Source: Neonectria sp. B-13
Taxonomy: Eukaryota; Ascomycota; Sordariomycetes; Hypocreales; Nectriaceae
DNA: 64,000 nt
Assembly (NCBI GenBank): GCA_002682825.1
Contig: NOKP01000007.1
Coordinates: forward strand, 310,001 to 374,000
Direction: 5' to 3'
Below, piece after piece: positions 37,755 to 49,600 of the stretch. The notes below the pieces were generated by a model that saw only the letters and a list, made by a program, of their open reading frames with translations, ran no database searches and had not been told where the DNA came from. Both the position numbers and the translations under genes were made by a program. Positions within the stretch are counted from its first letter, which is position 1. Every line of letters starts with the position of its first letter.

Positions 37755-38861
37755 ATGACGCTTCTTCTGCGCGCCCTGCTCCCTCCACTGTCCGCGGCCC
37801 TCGCGCTGCAGGCCGCCACGGCCGTGCCGTCCATTGCGGCGCAATCCGATCGCGTGTACGACTTCAGCGGCGCCGTGACGTACGTGGCCGTCGGCGCGCT
37901 GAGCTTGTATCTCCCCTCGATTCGCGCCGCCGGTGCGCCCGTTCTGTCGAGTCTGCTGGCGGCGCTGCGGGGACGGGGACCGCCGTTCGTGGGAGGCTTG
38001 GATTGGAGACATATTGCCATGACGGGAGTTGCAGGCATCTGGGCTGTGAGATGTAAGTTGGCGCTCACTTTTGCGCTAGCCCTGTGACCAGCGCACGGCG
38101 GAATTTGCCATCACGGTTCTACGAACGCGCGAACCTTGACTAACACCAGGCAGTGGGATCTTACCTCTTCTACCGCAACCTCGTGCAAGGCGGCGACTCG
38201 CGCTTCGCCGACATCAAGGCCTCGCCGCCCAAGTTCGCCGTGGCCTTTCTCTTCCAGGCATTGTGGGTGACCATCTGCCTGACGCCCGTGCTGCTCGTCA
38301 ACGCCGTGCCGCGCGCCGCCCTGGCCTCGGGCATCGTCGCCACCGACGTGCTCGGGCTCGGGCTCTGGGCCGGCGGCTTCGCCACCGAGGTCGTCGCCGA
38401 CGCGCAGAAGAGCCGCTGGCTGCGCGAGAAGCGCGAGAAGGTGCACGACGAGGAGTTCCTGACGCATGGCCTGTTCGCGCGGAGGTAAGACTGCTCTTTT
38501 TTTTCGCATTGGGATCGTACTGGACAAGGCTGACGTGAGTTGTACGTATAGTCGTTTCCCCAACTACTTTGGCGAAGTCACCCTCTGGACCGGACTCGCG
38601 ACGGCCGCGGCGGGCATCCTCGCCCGGAGGCCGGCGCAGCTGGCCCTGGGGTTCTCGGGCGGCTGGGGAGGTATCATGGCGACGACGGCGCTGTCCTATA
38701 TCAGCCCGGCGTTTTCGGCCTTCCTCCTTCTCAAGGTCTCTGGAGTGCCATTGAGCGAAGCCAAGTACGACAAGCGGTACGGGGATCGCAAGGATTATCA
38801 GGAATGGAAGAAGAACACGAACCAGCTGATTCCCCGGCTTTCGTCTCGTAGTGTAGAATAG
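37755..38861 (+). CDS. DUF1295 / steroid-reductase-like membrane protein
   Basis: Three exons, 37755..38052, 38154..38484 and 38552..38861, giving 312 aa. Several hydrophobic segments are visible: the N-terminal ~22 residues, VTYVAVGALSLYLP, FAVAFLFQALWVTICLTPVLLVNAV, GIVATDVLGLGLWAGGFATEVVADAQK and ALSYISPAFSAFLLL. The C-terminal core (FPNYFGEVTLWTGLA... then EAKYDKRYGDRKDYQEWKKNTNQLIP) is the DUF1295/ICMT-like signature seen next to steroid 5-alpha-reductase C-terminal domains. Members are predicted ER-membrane NAD(P)H-dependent lipid or sterol reductases, but the substrate of this subfamily is not known to me. It converges on fbp1, with only 218 bp between the stops. Confidence 0.88.
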
Positions 38862-39079
38862 AGCCGTGGTGGTATGTACGAAGTAGAAGGCTTCCGTCAT
38901 ATCATGTCTTCGGGATGATATGATACTGTTGCATCAACACTTAGAAATGGAAACGACAGTCATGATCATTAATTGCTCATTTCATTCATGGCCTTTGACA
39001 TTTTTTTCCTTTACTTGCTTTCAAAAATCCTTCCTCCATGGTATGTTCAGCATTTGACCCCGTTCCATTAGCAAACAAC

Positions 39080-40243
39080 TCATTTGTGGGACTTCTTGAC
39101 CCTCTCGACCTCATCGTAGCTACCCATGAAGATACCGGCCTTGTCGTGGATGTGCTCGGGCACCACCTCGAGCATTCGGTTCATCTTGCCGTCGACAGCT
39201 TGGCCGCCAGCTGTGGGGAAATGATGTTAGCAAATCGTACGGAGCGCAAGGATGCGCGAAATAGTTTCAAGACGTACCATTCTCAAAAATCATGGCCATA
39301 GGGGCGCACTCGTAGAGGATTCGGAGCTTGCCCTTGGGGCTCTTCTTGTCGGCGGGGTAGGCAAAGATACCTCCGTACAACAGAGTTCGGTAAGCATCGG
39401 CAACCATGGAGCCGATGTATCGGGAGCTGTAGGGCTTGCCGTCCTCCTGGGCCAGCTTGAGAGAGTTGAAGTAGCCAATGGTCTTATCCTCCCAGTATAG
39501 CGAGTTACCCTCGTTTACGGAGTAGATGGCACGGGCCTTGGGAATGCGCATGTTGGGGTGGGACAGGATGAACTCGCCCACACCAGTGTCGAGGGTGAAG
39601 CCGTTGACAGTGCTACCCTTCATGGTAATAACAAGCTGGGAAGAAGCACCGTACATGGTGAAACCGGCGGCGAGCAGCTCGGTACCGGGCTTCAGGATGT
39701 CTTCCTTGGTGCCCTTGGAGCCGGGAGGGAGCTTGTGGACAGCAAAGATGGTACCGACAGAGACACCGGCGTCGAGGTTGGAAGAACCGTCAATGGGATC
39801 GCAAGCCACGGCGTAGTGGGCATCGGTGCTGTCGCGGAAGTAGATGATCTCGTCCTCCTCCTCAGAGACTAGCAGGGCGCACTTGCCCGAGGAGCGCATG
39901 GCCTCAATGAAGAGGTCATTGGAGATGACGTCGAGTTTCTTCTGGTCGTCGCCGGTACTGTTGGAGGAGCCGGCGAGGCCGGTCAGGTTGACGAGGGTAG
40001 CTCGGCGGATGTAATAGGCGATGGACTTGAAGGAGAATTGGAGGGCGTGGCAGAGAAGGCTGGAGTACACAGGTTAGTTGGTCGTCGATTGAAGGCCGAG
40101 CCGGCATGGGATTGGCCGCCTTACGTGAAGTCACCGGTGGCCTCCTTGTGCTTAGCTTGCTCCTCAGTGAGGAAGCGGGTGAGGGTGACAATGTTAGTGT
40201 TGATCTTCTCCGAGTCCTGCAACCCGTTGCCGTTGGACGTCAT
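39080..40243 (-). CDS. fbp1: Fructose-1,6-bisphosphatase
   Basis: Three exons, complement(39080..39210, 39278..40059, 40125..40243), giving 343 aa. It hydrolyses fructose-1,6-bisphosphate to fructose-6-phosphate, the committed gluconeogenic step in the cytosol. The N-terminal TNIVTLTRFLTEEQ corresponds to the AMP-binding region. The metal/substrate loop DPIDGSSNLD is at 127-136, followed by GTIFAVHK. YIGSMVADAYRTLLYGGIFAYP and LRILYECAPMAMIFENAGG match the sugar-phosphate-binding part, and the C-terminus ends in the usual FMGSYDEVERVKK. Length is typical. A CCGG-N7-CCGG element about 335 bp upstream of the ATG suggests AcuK/AcuM-type control. Very secure. Confidence 0.98.
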
Positions 40244-42632
40244 CGTGACTGAATGGGTAAAGATCTGGCTGGAGGAGCGGATGAGGGGATGAATTGGCAA
40301 GGAGGGGAAAGCTAGAGGAGCAGTAGCTTAAGCCGAAGTGCAAGGTTTAAGCGTCGATGTAAAAAGCCGACGTCTACAGAAGAGATTGCCGGAGGAGGTA
40401 GAGAAGAGAGAGGGTATCGTCAAGGCGGGGTAGGTAGAAGATGAAAGAGAAAGATCAGAAACAGATCACAGTGGGAGAGATGGAGAGATGGAGACAGGAG
40501 GAAAGGAAGAAAGGAGGAGTAAGACGAGATAGGCCCGGGACGAGACGAGAACAGGACCGTACCTCGAATCCAAGGCCCGGACGGAAGCCGGATGACGATG
40601 ATACGCCGGGGGCCAATGTCCAGACGGGAGAGTCCAGAGCCAAAAACGACCTTGTTCCGGCAATCAATTGGAAGAGGTCTCGTGGACAGCCCCAAAGCAC
40701 CCGCCACAGGACCGTCTGTCGCCCGCCGCTCGGGAACACAGGCGCCTCGACGGGTTAGCGTGACCCGCCGACGTTCCCCCAGTCCGCAGCCCTCTCGAGA
40801 TATCGAGGCATTCCAGTGGACTTGGACCCTTTCAACCCGCGCAGAGGTGCGCTTCAGGTCCCGACGCGGGTGGTTGCCGGCCGAGGGGAAGCGTCGCAAG
40901 AGGATTTCCCGGGGCGTCGAGGCTGCGGGAGCCGCTTGATGTTTGGGTCGGTCCCGGTTCTCCCCACATCTTGAGTAATTGGCGTCGCCGGCTCCAGCCC
41001 TCGGTCGGTGGAGAGGAGGGGCCTTGCTGGGTTTGAAAGGGTGGACAAGCCACACAAGAACGTGGAGCTCCATTTCCGATTCCCGGTGTGTGTCCCATGC
41101 GGGCCTGTGACTTGTGTCTTTTGCCGCGGATCGTCCTCCGTCCGCCGTCTGCCGTCCCATCTCCACCACTCTCCGTTATCCATTGCTAAGTAGCTGCATT
41201 CCCCGACGTCGTCGTCGGGGGTCGACCTCCATCGTCCCCCGCCCTGGTGGGGGTGGCTCGCTCGGCTTTAGGCCGACGGTTTGGTGTGGCTGTGTACGGG
41301 ACTCCGCGAGGTGATGAGGTGCGTCGAGATTCATGACTGTGGGGAATGGAGACTTTGGGGGTTGAAGAAATTGATGCCTGATCTCGATGATCTGGTTTGC
41401 CTGAGGTTACCCAGATGCTCTCGCTCGCGTGCATTGCATGCTATCACGTGTAACCCCGCGTGGATGCCTTGCACATGTCGTTCGTTGTCTCTCGATCAAG
41501 ATCAAATTCAATGGAGCCTCGCTAATTGGCTTTCTATCTACGTATCGGGTTAATAGGTTATCCGGTCGGCCGGGGTGGAAGAACCTTAGTAAGTACTTAG
41601 GGATGGACAAGTCACAGGAGGGGAAAAGGAGCGAAGAAAAGAGAGGAGCTGGCCGAGGGTTTAGGCAAGTCACCGCCAGCCCTGTCCACTGCTAGGGAAT
41701 CGCTGCAGGCTGCACGACTTGCGGATAATCACAGACTGAAGAGCCATCTACGCATACAAAACACCCAATTGCATTCCATTTCCATACCGTGACTTGGATG
41801 CTGATTGAGTTAGAGAGTTCAGCGGCATTTAGATACACAGCGAGCATGCTACCGAGAGAGACGGCCCAGCCCCTGAACCATCCTACATCCACTATTCGTG
41901 CTGCCCGCTGAAGAGCGCCGAGGGATCGCTGAACCAGCCGCGGGCGGGCGTCGCTGACCTCGGTCCCTATGGATCCCTCCCTCCCCGGCCAGGGCATTTT
42001 GCGGGGAGGGATACGCGCACGCGCAACACATGGAGCAGCGCCGGTCTCACCTGGCAGCTGGGCCTCGCTCTCCCCTTATAACTCAGCTAATGGAAAGCTG
42101 CTCTTTCGGGAGTGGACCTCGGCATGTGAAGCCGTCCACCGTCGCAGGGCATTTCGGGCAAGTGTCCGACGCCTCTGCGAAGGCTGATGATAAAGCCCTT
42201 GGGATAACTAAGGCCCCATCGCGCCCAGATTCCCGATTCCCCGGCTTTTTCTGTTGGAACCTCCCGCGATTGCTGAACCGTGACCTGCCCATCCGTCCAT
42301 TCGCAATTCAACCTTCTTCCCGATTTATCCGTCCAGAACCTTTTAGGCTTTCTCTCGGCCTCCTCCACCGGCCGCTAAACCTCGACCTCTAAACCTCCAG
42401 TCCGCTGTCGCGTCGCCCGTCCATCTACTTCCTCATCGCTATCATTCATTCTATCTCCTTGGCGAAGCCAAACACCCCGTGACCGTGACATTCGACCCGA
42501 ACCGCCGCGGCACGTGCCAGCAACTTTGCGAACGAACTCCCCGATACCTGCGAAGTACCTCACCCACCACCTCACCCACCACCTCACCTTAGCTACTGCA
42601 CCACCATCACCTCCGTCACCACCACCGCAGCC
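40244..42632. other. Divergent intergenic region fbp1 / pex11
   Basis: About 2.4 kb with no recognised gene. It holds the CCGG-N7-CCGG element and at least five CCTCGG/CCGAGG words (40881, 41653, 41918, 41958, 42117). CCTCGG is the core recognised by FarA/FarB-type fatty-acid regulators. The pex11 leader ends in repeated CTCACCCAC. Confidence 0.55.
40577..40591. promoter_or_regulatory. CCGG-N7-CCGG element upstream of fbp1
   Basis: A perfect CCGG, seven bases, CCGG dyad lies in the promoter of fbp1. This spacing is the element I know for the gluconeogenic zinc-cluster pair AcuK/AcuM in Aspergillus. Function here is inferred from motif and context. Confidence 0.5.
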
Positions 42633-43408
42633 ATGGTCGCCGACGCCCTCATCTACCACCCCTCCGTGGCCCACTACCTCCGCTTCGTCGCCACCACCGT
42701 CGGCCGCGACAAGCTCCTGCGCGTCGTCCAGTACTTCGCCCGCTTCTACGCCTGGTACCTGCTGCGCACCAACGGCGTCCCCTCCGCCATCGCCCCCTGG
42801 AACGCCCTCAAGAAGCAGTTCGGCCTCACCCGCAAGCTGCTGCGCATCGGCAAGAACGTCGAGCACTTCAAGGCCGCCGCCACCGCCGCCGACGCCAAGT
42901 CCCAGGACCCCATCCTGCGATATACCGCCGTCGGCCGCCAGCTTGGCTACGCCGGCTACCTGACGTGTGACGCCGCAACCGTCCTCGACGCTGCTGGCGT
43001 GCGCAAGTGGGCCGGCGCGAAGCGCTTTCAGCAGGAGGCCTACCGCTTCTGGGCCACTGGCATCCTCTTCAGCATCGTCGGTCAGCTGTATACTCTGCAC
43101 AGCTTGAGGCAGCGCGAGTCCAAGGTCGACAAGAAGGACGGCGAGGGCGTTGTCGAGAGCAAGCGCATCACCATGTAAGTTTACGACTCCATCTTCCATC
43201 TTCAATCTTTATCATGCGACTCCCAGCTAACCTTATCACCTCCAGCGAGCGCTCCGCCAGCAAGATCCAGCTCCTCTGCGACCTTTGCGATCTCACTGTC
43301 CCCTTCTCCGCCCTGGGCTGGGTCGCCTTCGACGACGGTGTCGTTGGCCTCGCCGGAACCCTCAGCAGTGCCATCGGCATCTGGAGCCAGTGGAAGAAGA
43401 CGGCGTAG
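42633..43408 (+). CDS. pex11: Peroxisomal membrane protein PEX11
   Basis: Two exons, 42633..43174 and 43246..43408, giving 234 aa. PEX11 elongates and divides peroxisomes by remodelling the membrane. Matching features are the N-terminal IYHPSVAHYLRFVATTVGRDKLLRVVQYFARFYAWYL with its amphipathic helix, FGLTRKLLRIGKNVEHFKAA, the central WATGILFSIVGQLYTLHSLRQRESK and the C-terminal LCDLTVPFSALGWVAFDDGVVGLAGTLSSAIGIWSQWKK, which closes most family members. Length is typical. The 5' side holds several CCTCGG words that may mark fatty-acid induction. Secure. Confidence 0.96.
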
Positions 43409-44188
43409 AGGGACGTATGTATATCTATCTGCCTCTGTTCTTCCATCCGCCAAAATAAGCCAGCCATCCATCCGCCCACTGCGCGCCTATCCACGCCCCC
43501 ATCCTACGCATGCTTTCATAATTTCATCATCCTCTCGCACAAACTGCATTATCTTTTTGGTGTATACTACTAGCAGGACGGGAGTAAACTGATTGGAGGC
43601 CGGTTGCTAGTCTTAAGTGTTTTTGCCAGTGCGACTTTGCCATGCCATAGATTTTATTCCTCTCTTGGGACTCAAATGAAACTTCGATTTTTTTGTTCGA
43701 TTTGCACGTGCCAAATTTTACTTTTCGTTACATGAACTGCCTAACTTGGAAACGAATGGGGTCCAAACGAGATAGCAAACTTTCCCCAAGATACAAGCAC
43801 AAAAGAGAAAAGCCAACGCGGAAGAAGCCATCGCAGCCGTCCTGGTAATCATACACTGTGATCATATTACCTAAGTCCCCACATTTGCAGTCGCAGCGCC
43901 CCTCCTCAAGTGCCCATCTCCTTCGTCGTCTTTCATCAAGCACCGTCCTTAACAATCCCTGTCCTCATCCAGCTTCATAACAACCGTATTGGAGAATCGC
44001 TCTTTGGTCATGTCAAGTTATCCCCTTAAGCCTGTTCATCCGCAGCTCATCACAAATCCACCTCGTTCACTGGTCAAAAGGGAATGCGAATGCGACAGTT
44101 GGTGCATCCGATAGGAGTAATCATCTAGAGCCATTGGTCAAGGAGAGTTCCCGCTAAAGAAGCGGTTGACGCTGATAGGAAATGAAAT
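43409..44188. other. Convergent intergenic region pex11 / SR protein
   Basis: 780 bp of 3' flank between convergent genes. No gene is recognised. Confidence 0.5.
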
Positions 44189-45684
44189 TTACCAGTAACG
44201 TCCACCACGCTCGTACTCGCGAGGATATCCTCCTTCACGCGGATATCCACCCTCGCGGGGAGGGAAGTCTCGGGGAGGTCGATCGTAGGGCGGTCGGCCG
44301 TTAGCATAAGGATCCGGCGGGGGAGGGTAGTCCCGGCGGTAAGGGTCCTCGTAACGTCCACGAGCAGGAGGGTACTCTTCCATGGGGCGGCGTGGAGGCG
44401 ATCGGTACCGAGCGCGATCTTCGTAGTACTCGCGTCGCGGGCTTCGCTCGCGATACGCGTATCCTTCTCGACGAGGGCTGTAGCCACGAGGAGGGCCTCG
44501 ACGTTCATAGTCGTCCACAGGCGGCGGGTAAGGCCGGCGACTGGGGGACCGAGAACGTCCGCGCTCGCGCTGGGGCACATCGGGCTGGGTCTACATTTCT
44601 AGGTCAGAGCCATACTTCAGACTGGGGGGAAACCACACAAGGTCATACGTCAGCGATGCATTGAACCCGTTGACCCTTAAACTCGCGGCCATCAAGCTTC
44701 TCCACGGCGGTCTTCAGATCCGCAGCGGTCTCAAACTCGACAAATCTTTCGGCTCTCAGTTAGTCAAAAAATTCTTTCAAGGTCAAAAGCGGCACAGTTT
44801 GCCAAAACTCACCCTCGGCCGTTCGATTCGCGGCCAGTCTCAGAATAGACCACGTCAAGGCTAGATTGACGAGCAAAGTCTTTGAGGTCCTATTTCCAGA
44901 ATCCACGTAAGTCGTTATCCAGGAGTAAGGCAACGCCGGCAGAGTCCATGTCATCGACAAAAAGAGAGGCATCCATCAAGTCAAGAACCAGGGGGCAGGA
45001 CCGGCAAGGGGGGCAAAAGCGGTCCAGAGTCGCCGTTCCCGAAACCGAGTCCTGGCGCAGTCCCAACGGGTCGAAGCCATGGAGGCCAGAGCTCGGCGCG
45101 GGGCACAAAGGGGGGATGGTCCATGGAGTCCAGCGATAAGGAACGGGGAGGAAAAACAGACCTGCCAACTGGTATCGTTTGGAAGTCCCGTAATCTGCAT
45201 CCGGTGAGGGGTTCGACGAGGCCGTGGCGCAGCGCGCTCATGGGTGCCGAAGCCGCCCTCCCGGTGCCGGGAACCGCGGGCAAACTGGACGGTGAGTCGT
45301 TCTCCCATAAAGTCAGATCCGTCTTGGCGGCGAGGTTAGCCAGGGGGGGTCACGGGGCAGCGAGGTCTGGAGTTGTGACATACGGAAGGCTGAGGGCGCA
45401 TGGATGGTCAGTATATAGTGCTTATAACAGATTGGGAGGGCGACTCACCCGGGACAACGTCGCGAGCATCCATGGGGTCCTTGTATTCGATGAAGCCGAA
45501 GCCGTTCATCAGCTTGACCTCGGTGATTTCTCCGGTGCCATGAGTCGCGAAGTGAGCTTCAACATCGGCCTTGGTAGCTGTCGGCAGCGCGTCAGTGGCA
45601 TAGCTTGCAGCGTCAGGGCTGTGAGTATGGACCATTGCGAGGGAGGTTCCCCAAGTACAGCCGGGTGGCTGATACCTCCGTCAT
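44189..45684 (-). CDS. SRSF1-like SR splicing factor (two RRMs)
   Basis: Six exons, complement(44189..44590, 44649..44745, 44813..44889, 45162..45322, 45449..45577, 45633..45684), giving 305 aa. Exon 1 encodes 17 residues (MTEVSATRLYLGNLPRN). RRM1 spans about 8-75 (RNP2 LYLGNL, RNP1 GFGFIEY). RRM2 spans about 100-172 and carries the SWQDLKD heptapeptide at 112-118, the hallmark of SR-protein pseudo-RRMs, then GRGFVEF. The tail is rich in RS, RRY, PRR and RGG-like Tyr/Pro/Arg repeats. Such proteins (SRSF1, fission yeast Srp2) bind exonic enhancers and promote spliceosome assembly in the nucleus, and are phosphorylated by SRPK. Intron 1 has the weak donor GTCCAT. The 272-nt third intron is long for this window. 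Confidence 0.9.
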
Positions 45685-46626
45685 TGTTGCCGTCGGGACG
45701 GGTCGAGAACGGGTCGAAAAAATACGGGATCGGGATCGGGATCGGGGTCGGGGTCAGGTCGTCGGGAGGAGGAGCGGAGGGAGGTCCAGGCAAGCGGGAA
45801 CAGCAAGGTAAGGAATTGTCCGGGACTCCGGGGCCAGTCGCGCGATGGAAACCAGGTCGGGGATTGGAGCGGAGGAAGGCACCTCTGGGATGGGAAGGGA
45901 TGATGGCGATGGCGATGGCCGACGGGTGGTGGTGATGGGTGGAGGTGGGTGGAGGAGTGAGGAGAAAGAGAGATTCCCTGCGCGCGTGCAGGCGAGCGAG
46001 CGAGGGTGGACTTGCGACAGAAAGCCTGGTGGCCGGGCGCGGGCGGGGAACCGTGGCAAAATTCCCAATCGGGACCAGGGCGCCCGAGCTTACAGGTACC
46101 TTACCTTAGGTACCGCGTGCATCAAATTACGGATTACAGCATGCCGCATGCACTACTGTACATGTGCGCTCCAGACGCATGTGCTTGGGTGGGCCTCCGG
46201 CGTGCTTCCGCATCAAGACGAACCCCGAATATCTAAAGAGAAAGGCGGATTCAAAGGGCATTCGTTATTGGTTACCGCCTCTATTAAAACCATGTCCGTG
46301 GCCGACAGACCATCGTGTTGACTGGAAGTTGAACTTGAAAACCAAGAGTCACTGCCAAATGACCGCGACTAATGCCCACTCACTTCCCTTCAGGCGCCAC
46401 CAGCTCGTCCCATCCATTCCCATTGCCATGCCATCTCGCAGAAGACCCCATGTCGACACCCAAACACCATGCTCTGTGTTATGTGCTCTGTGTTATGCGC
46501 TCTGTTTTATGTGGTCTGTGTCGTGTGTTATGTGTTTGTGTGCTTGTACTGCGTGCTGCATCCTGCATCCTGCATGCTGTGTCATGGCATGCATCGTACA
46601 AACGACAGGATCATTTCACATCACCA
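45685..46626. other. Intergenic: SR promoter and MDM1 3' side
   Basis: About 940 bp. It contains a GGTACCT...AGGTACC inverted repeat at 46095-46114 and GGGATC-type runs near 45725-45760. No gene is seen. Confidence 0.5.
46095..46114. repeat. GGTACCT inverted repeat
   Basis: Two seven-base arms, GGTACCT and AGGTACC, are separated by six bases. It resembles the palindrome at 7291-7304. Confidence 0.6.
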
Positions 46627-49600
46627 TCACTCTTCAAACAGCACCGCTACTATTTCGTCCACCATTGTAAACACCAGGTGCGCACTGCCAATCTCGTTAG
46701 CCTCTCCCTCTCTACTTCTTGCTCCGACAGGGGAAGCCACTTACTTGAGCCTCGAGTTGTTCAACGTCGCAAAGATGCGTCGACTCGCCGCCTGCGCGTT
46801 CACTCTTCCAACCACACTCCCTGCCACGTCCGGTACGAGAGTCGCCAGCATCAGACTAGCCTCCGTCCGCGTCTTCTTCTTCTCCGCCGCGGTCCTAGGT
46901 TTGCGGTCCCGCTGGAGCTGTCCGTCGGGCCACAGGCTGTCCTGCAACATGCCCATGTATCGCAGGAGCGAGTCCTCTTGCACCAGCATCTTGACGTTAT
47001 CGCGCACCTTTCTCTCAATGGTGCCGCCCAGGAGCTGCTGGAGAACCACGACTACGGCCCGGCCTCGAAGCCAGTTGTTGCCCTTGTTCAGCTCAAACAC
47101 TTCCAGGAAGATGTCGCAGATAGGCTTGATAAACGGCTCGAGTTCTTTATTCTCAAAGGCGTTCAGTTCCGCTTCGGCTTCGGCGGCAGGGAAGGCTTCG
47201 TCGTTGCCGTTGAGCGGAACTGTATTGAGCTGGCTTGTAGCCGCCGCGATCAAGTTTTGCCCAGCAACGGAGATCTGGTCTAGAACGGGGATGTTTCCGA
47301 GTATGTCCTCCATACCATCTGTGACTGAATCGTACAGTCGCGTCATCATATCTTTCTTGTCCTCGCGGTCCATTAGGTCTTGGCCCTCTGCAATGACGCG
47401 TTGGGATAAGAAGGCTCGCAGATCTCTACTGCGGCAGACCTCGGGTAAAAGCAACAGCTCCCGCATATACTTTTCCAGCGCTTCTCGCCTCTTGCGCAGA
47501 AACTCGCTCTGGAACTTCATCACCATGCGTCGTCGTGGAAAGTCGAGGTTTCGCACTGAAGGGTACCGTGATCTTAGCTTCTGGTGAAGCTCATGGAACT
47601 CGCTGTATCGCCGGGATATTACCCACGAGGCAGCTGGCATTTGCTCTCCAGCATTCCTCTGTACTTCGACAACATATAGGGCAAACTCCCTGCCATCCTC
47701 CTCCCTTCCGACTTGAAGTGACTTAATCCTGATGGTAGAGCGGCCATAGAGGCTGTTGTCGCTCTCTTGCACGACGTATTGTTGTCGTTGGAGCTCCTTT
47801 CGCCGAATTTCCCTCTGGAGACTGGCCTTGGACTTTCTCAAAATTCGTAACTCGGCAGTGTTGTTGGTTAACTCTGCTTTCCTTGTGAGTGATTCTACGA
47901 CTGCCTCCTGAGCCACTAGGCGATCGATGTCATTCGTGAGCGCAGTGATGGCTTCTGCCAACCCAAGATCACCTGGAGCAGCTTGGTGTACCTCATCTTC
48001 GTCTTCAAGCGGCGCCCCATCATCTGCGTCCTCTCCAGCGTATTTATCCTCGTCGCCGAAAAGGTCATCGTCGACGAACACGCCGATTCTCGACGCCGCA
48101 CTCACAAGACCTAGGGATGAGAGACTCGGCTTCTCAGTATCCTTGCCTGATAAAGTAGGTTTTAGTCCGTTATCAATCGAGCCACGATGGGAATCATTGT
48201 CGTTTCCGGAAAAAAGGCTCGAGGTGTTGTCTTCGGCAATGGCAACGGGTCCATCGAAAAGTGAGGCATGTAGGTCTTCAGCGGTCAGAGGTCGGTCATC
48301 CTCCATGATGTTGTTGAGGGCCTTTTCCACGGCTTGCACAACTTGGGTATCTGGAGGTTGCCCTCCAGGAGTCTCTTGGTCAAGACTTTGAACGGAGTCA
48401 ACTAAGCCGTCATGCTCCAGTTCATCATCGTCGAATAGAGGGCTTGGTGTTTCATCATCGAGTGACCGTCGAGATCGAGTTAGAGGGTCGGCTCCATTTG
48501 CCTTTAGATTCTCAGACCTCAAATCAGTCGCGGAACCTGCTCGTCTACCTAGAGGGGTAGGCTTTGGAGGAGCTAGGCGTGATACCGGCCTAGGCTTCGC
48601 CTGGAAAGACTGTGAGGGTTTCGTGCTGGGTCGGTGATCCGGTGGTGGCGCAGGTCGGACTGCGTTGGCACTTGATGATTCTTGGGAGGCGAGGCATTTG
48701 TAATAAAGGTCGGTTTTCTTGAAGCTCTGGAAGAACCGCGACTGCATCTCCTCCAACACGGTGCTTTGGGCTCTCAAAATAGAGCGGCGAGCCCTGTAGT
48801 ACTGTGCCGGAGTAGCAGCCTTACCAGCGTTTAGAAACTCTTTGACTTCTTTTGTCGAGGAAACCGAAATCTTCAGCTCGGGCTTCGATAAGTATGCCTG
48901 GTCGATCTGCTGAAGATCTAACCTATCCGACTCGGTCCACATGGGCAACGTCGACGGCAACTGCTCATCATCTTGGCCATCTTCCTCGAGCGGGTTTCGA
49001 AATCCATCTACTACCAGCCAAAACTGAACTAAGGGCATAAGTCGTTGCCGATCCATATACTCCATGAAGTAAGACAGTCCCGATGAATCCCGTAGGAGCT
49101 CAGTAAGCGAGGCAGTCTCTAGTCTGGATTGAGAAGAGGAGGTTGGCATCGGGAGTGGCATTGGTGCACGGCGGTCTCCACCGGCGGCGAGGTGGTTGAC
49201 TTTCTGGTCCAGCAAGCGCTTCCCCATCTCTAGTCGGCGCAGATAGACCTGGTCTTGGTTATCCTGCAAGGAATCACGCTTGAGCTGGCTCGCGACTTCG
49301 CTGCGGAATCGGCGCGCATCCGACAGGTTATTGACCTTGCGGATGGCACGTATAAACTTCTCAAACTTGCGCTCGCCATCGCCGGGAGTAATTCTCGGTG
49401 TTGAAGCTGGCTTGCCAGATCTGGGCGCTGGGGAGGCGTGCTGGTCCAGAGCCGCTCGGAGTTTGCGAACAGTCGATCTGTCTTGAAGCATGGAGCGGCC
49501 AAAGTTGTCCATGAGCTGGTTCCAGGTATCTGGTTCGGAGAGGAGTTGGACGACCGGAAAGAGCACGGCACAGCTGACAATCTCCCGAATAATAGTAGAG

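Noticed and set aside
46741..46743. TAA as the natural end of MDM1
   Set aside because: It overlaps a GTAAGT donor, and splicing restores conserved C-terminal residues.
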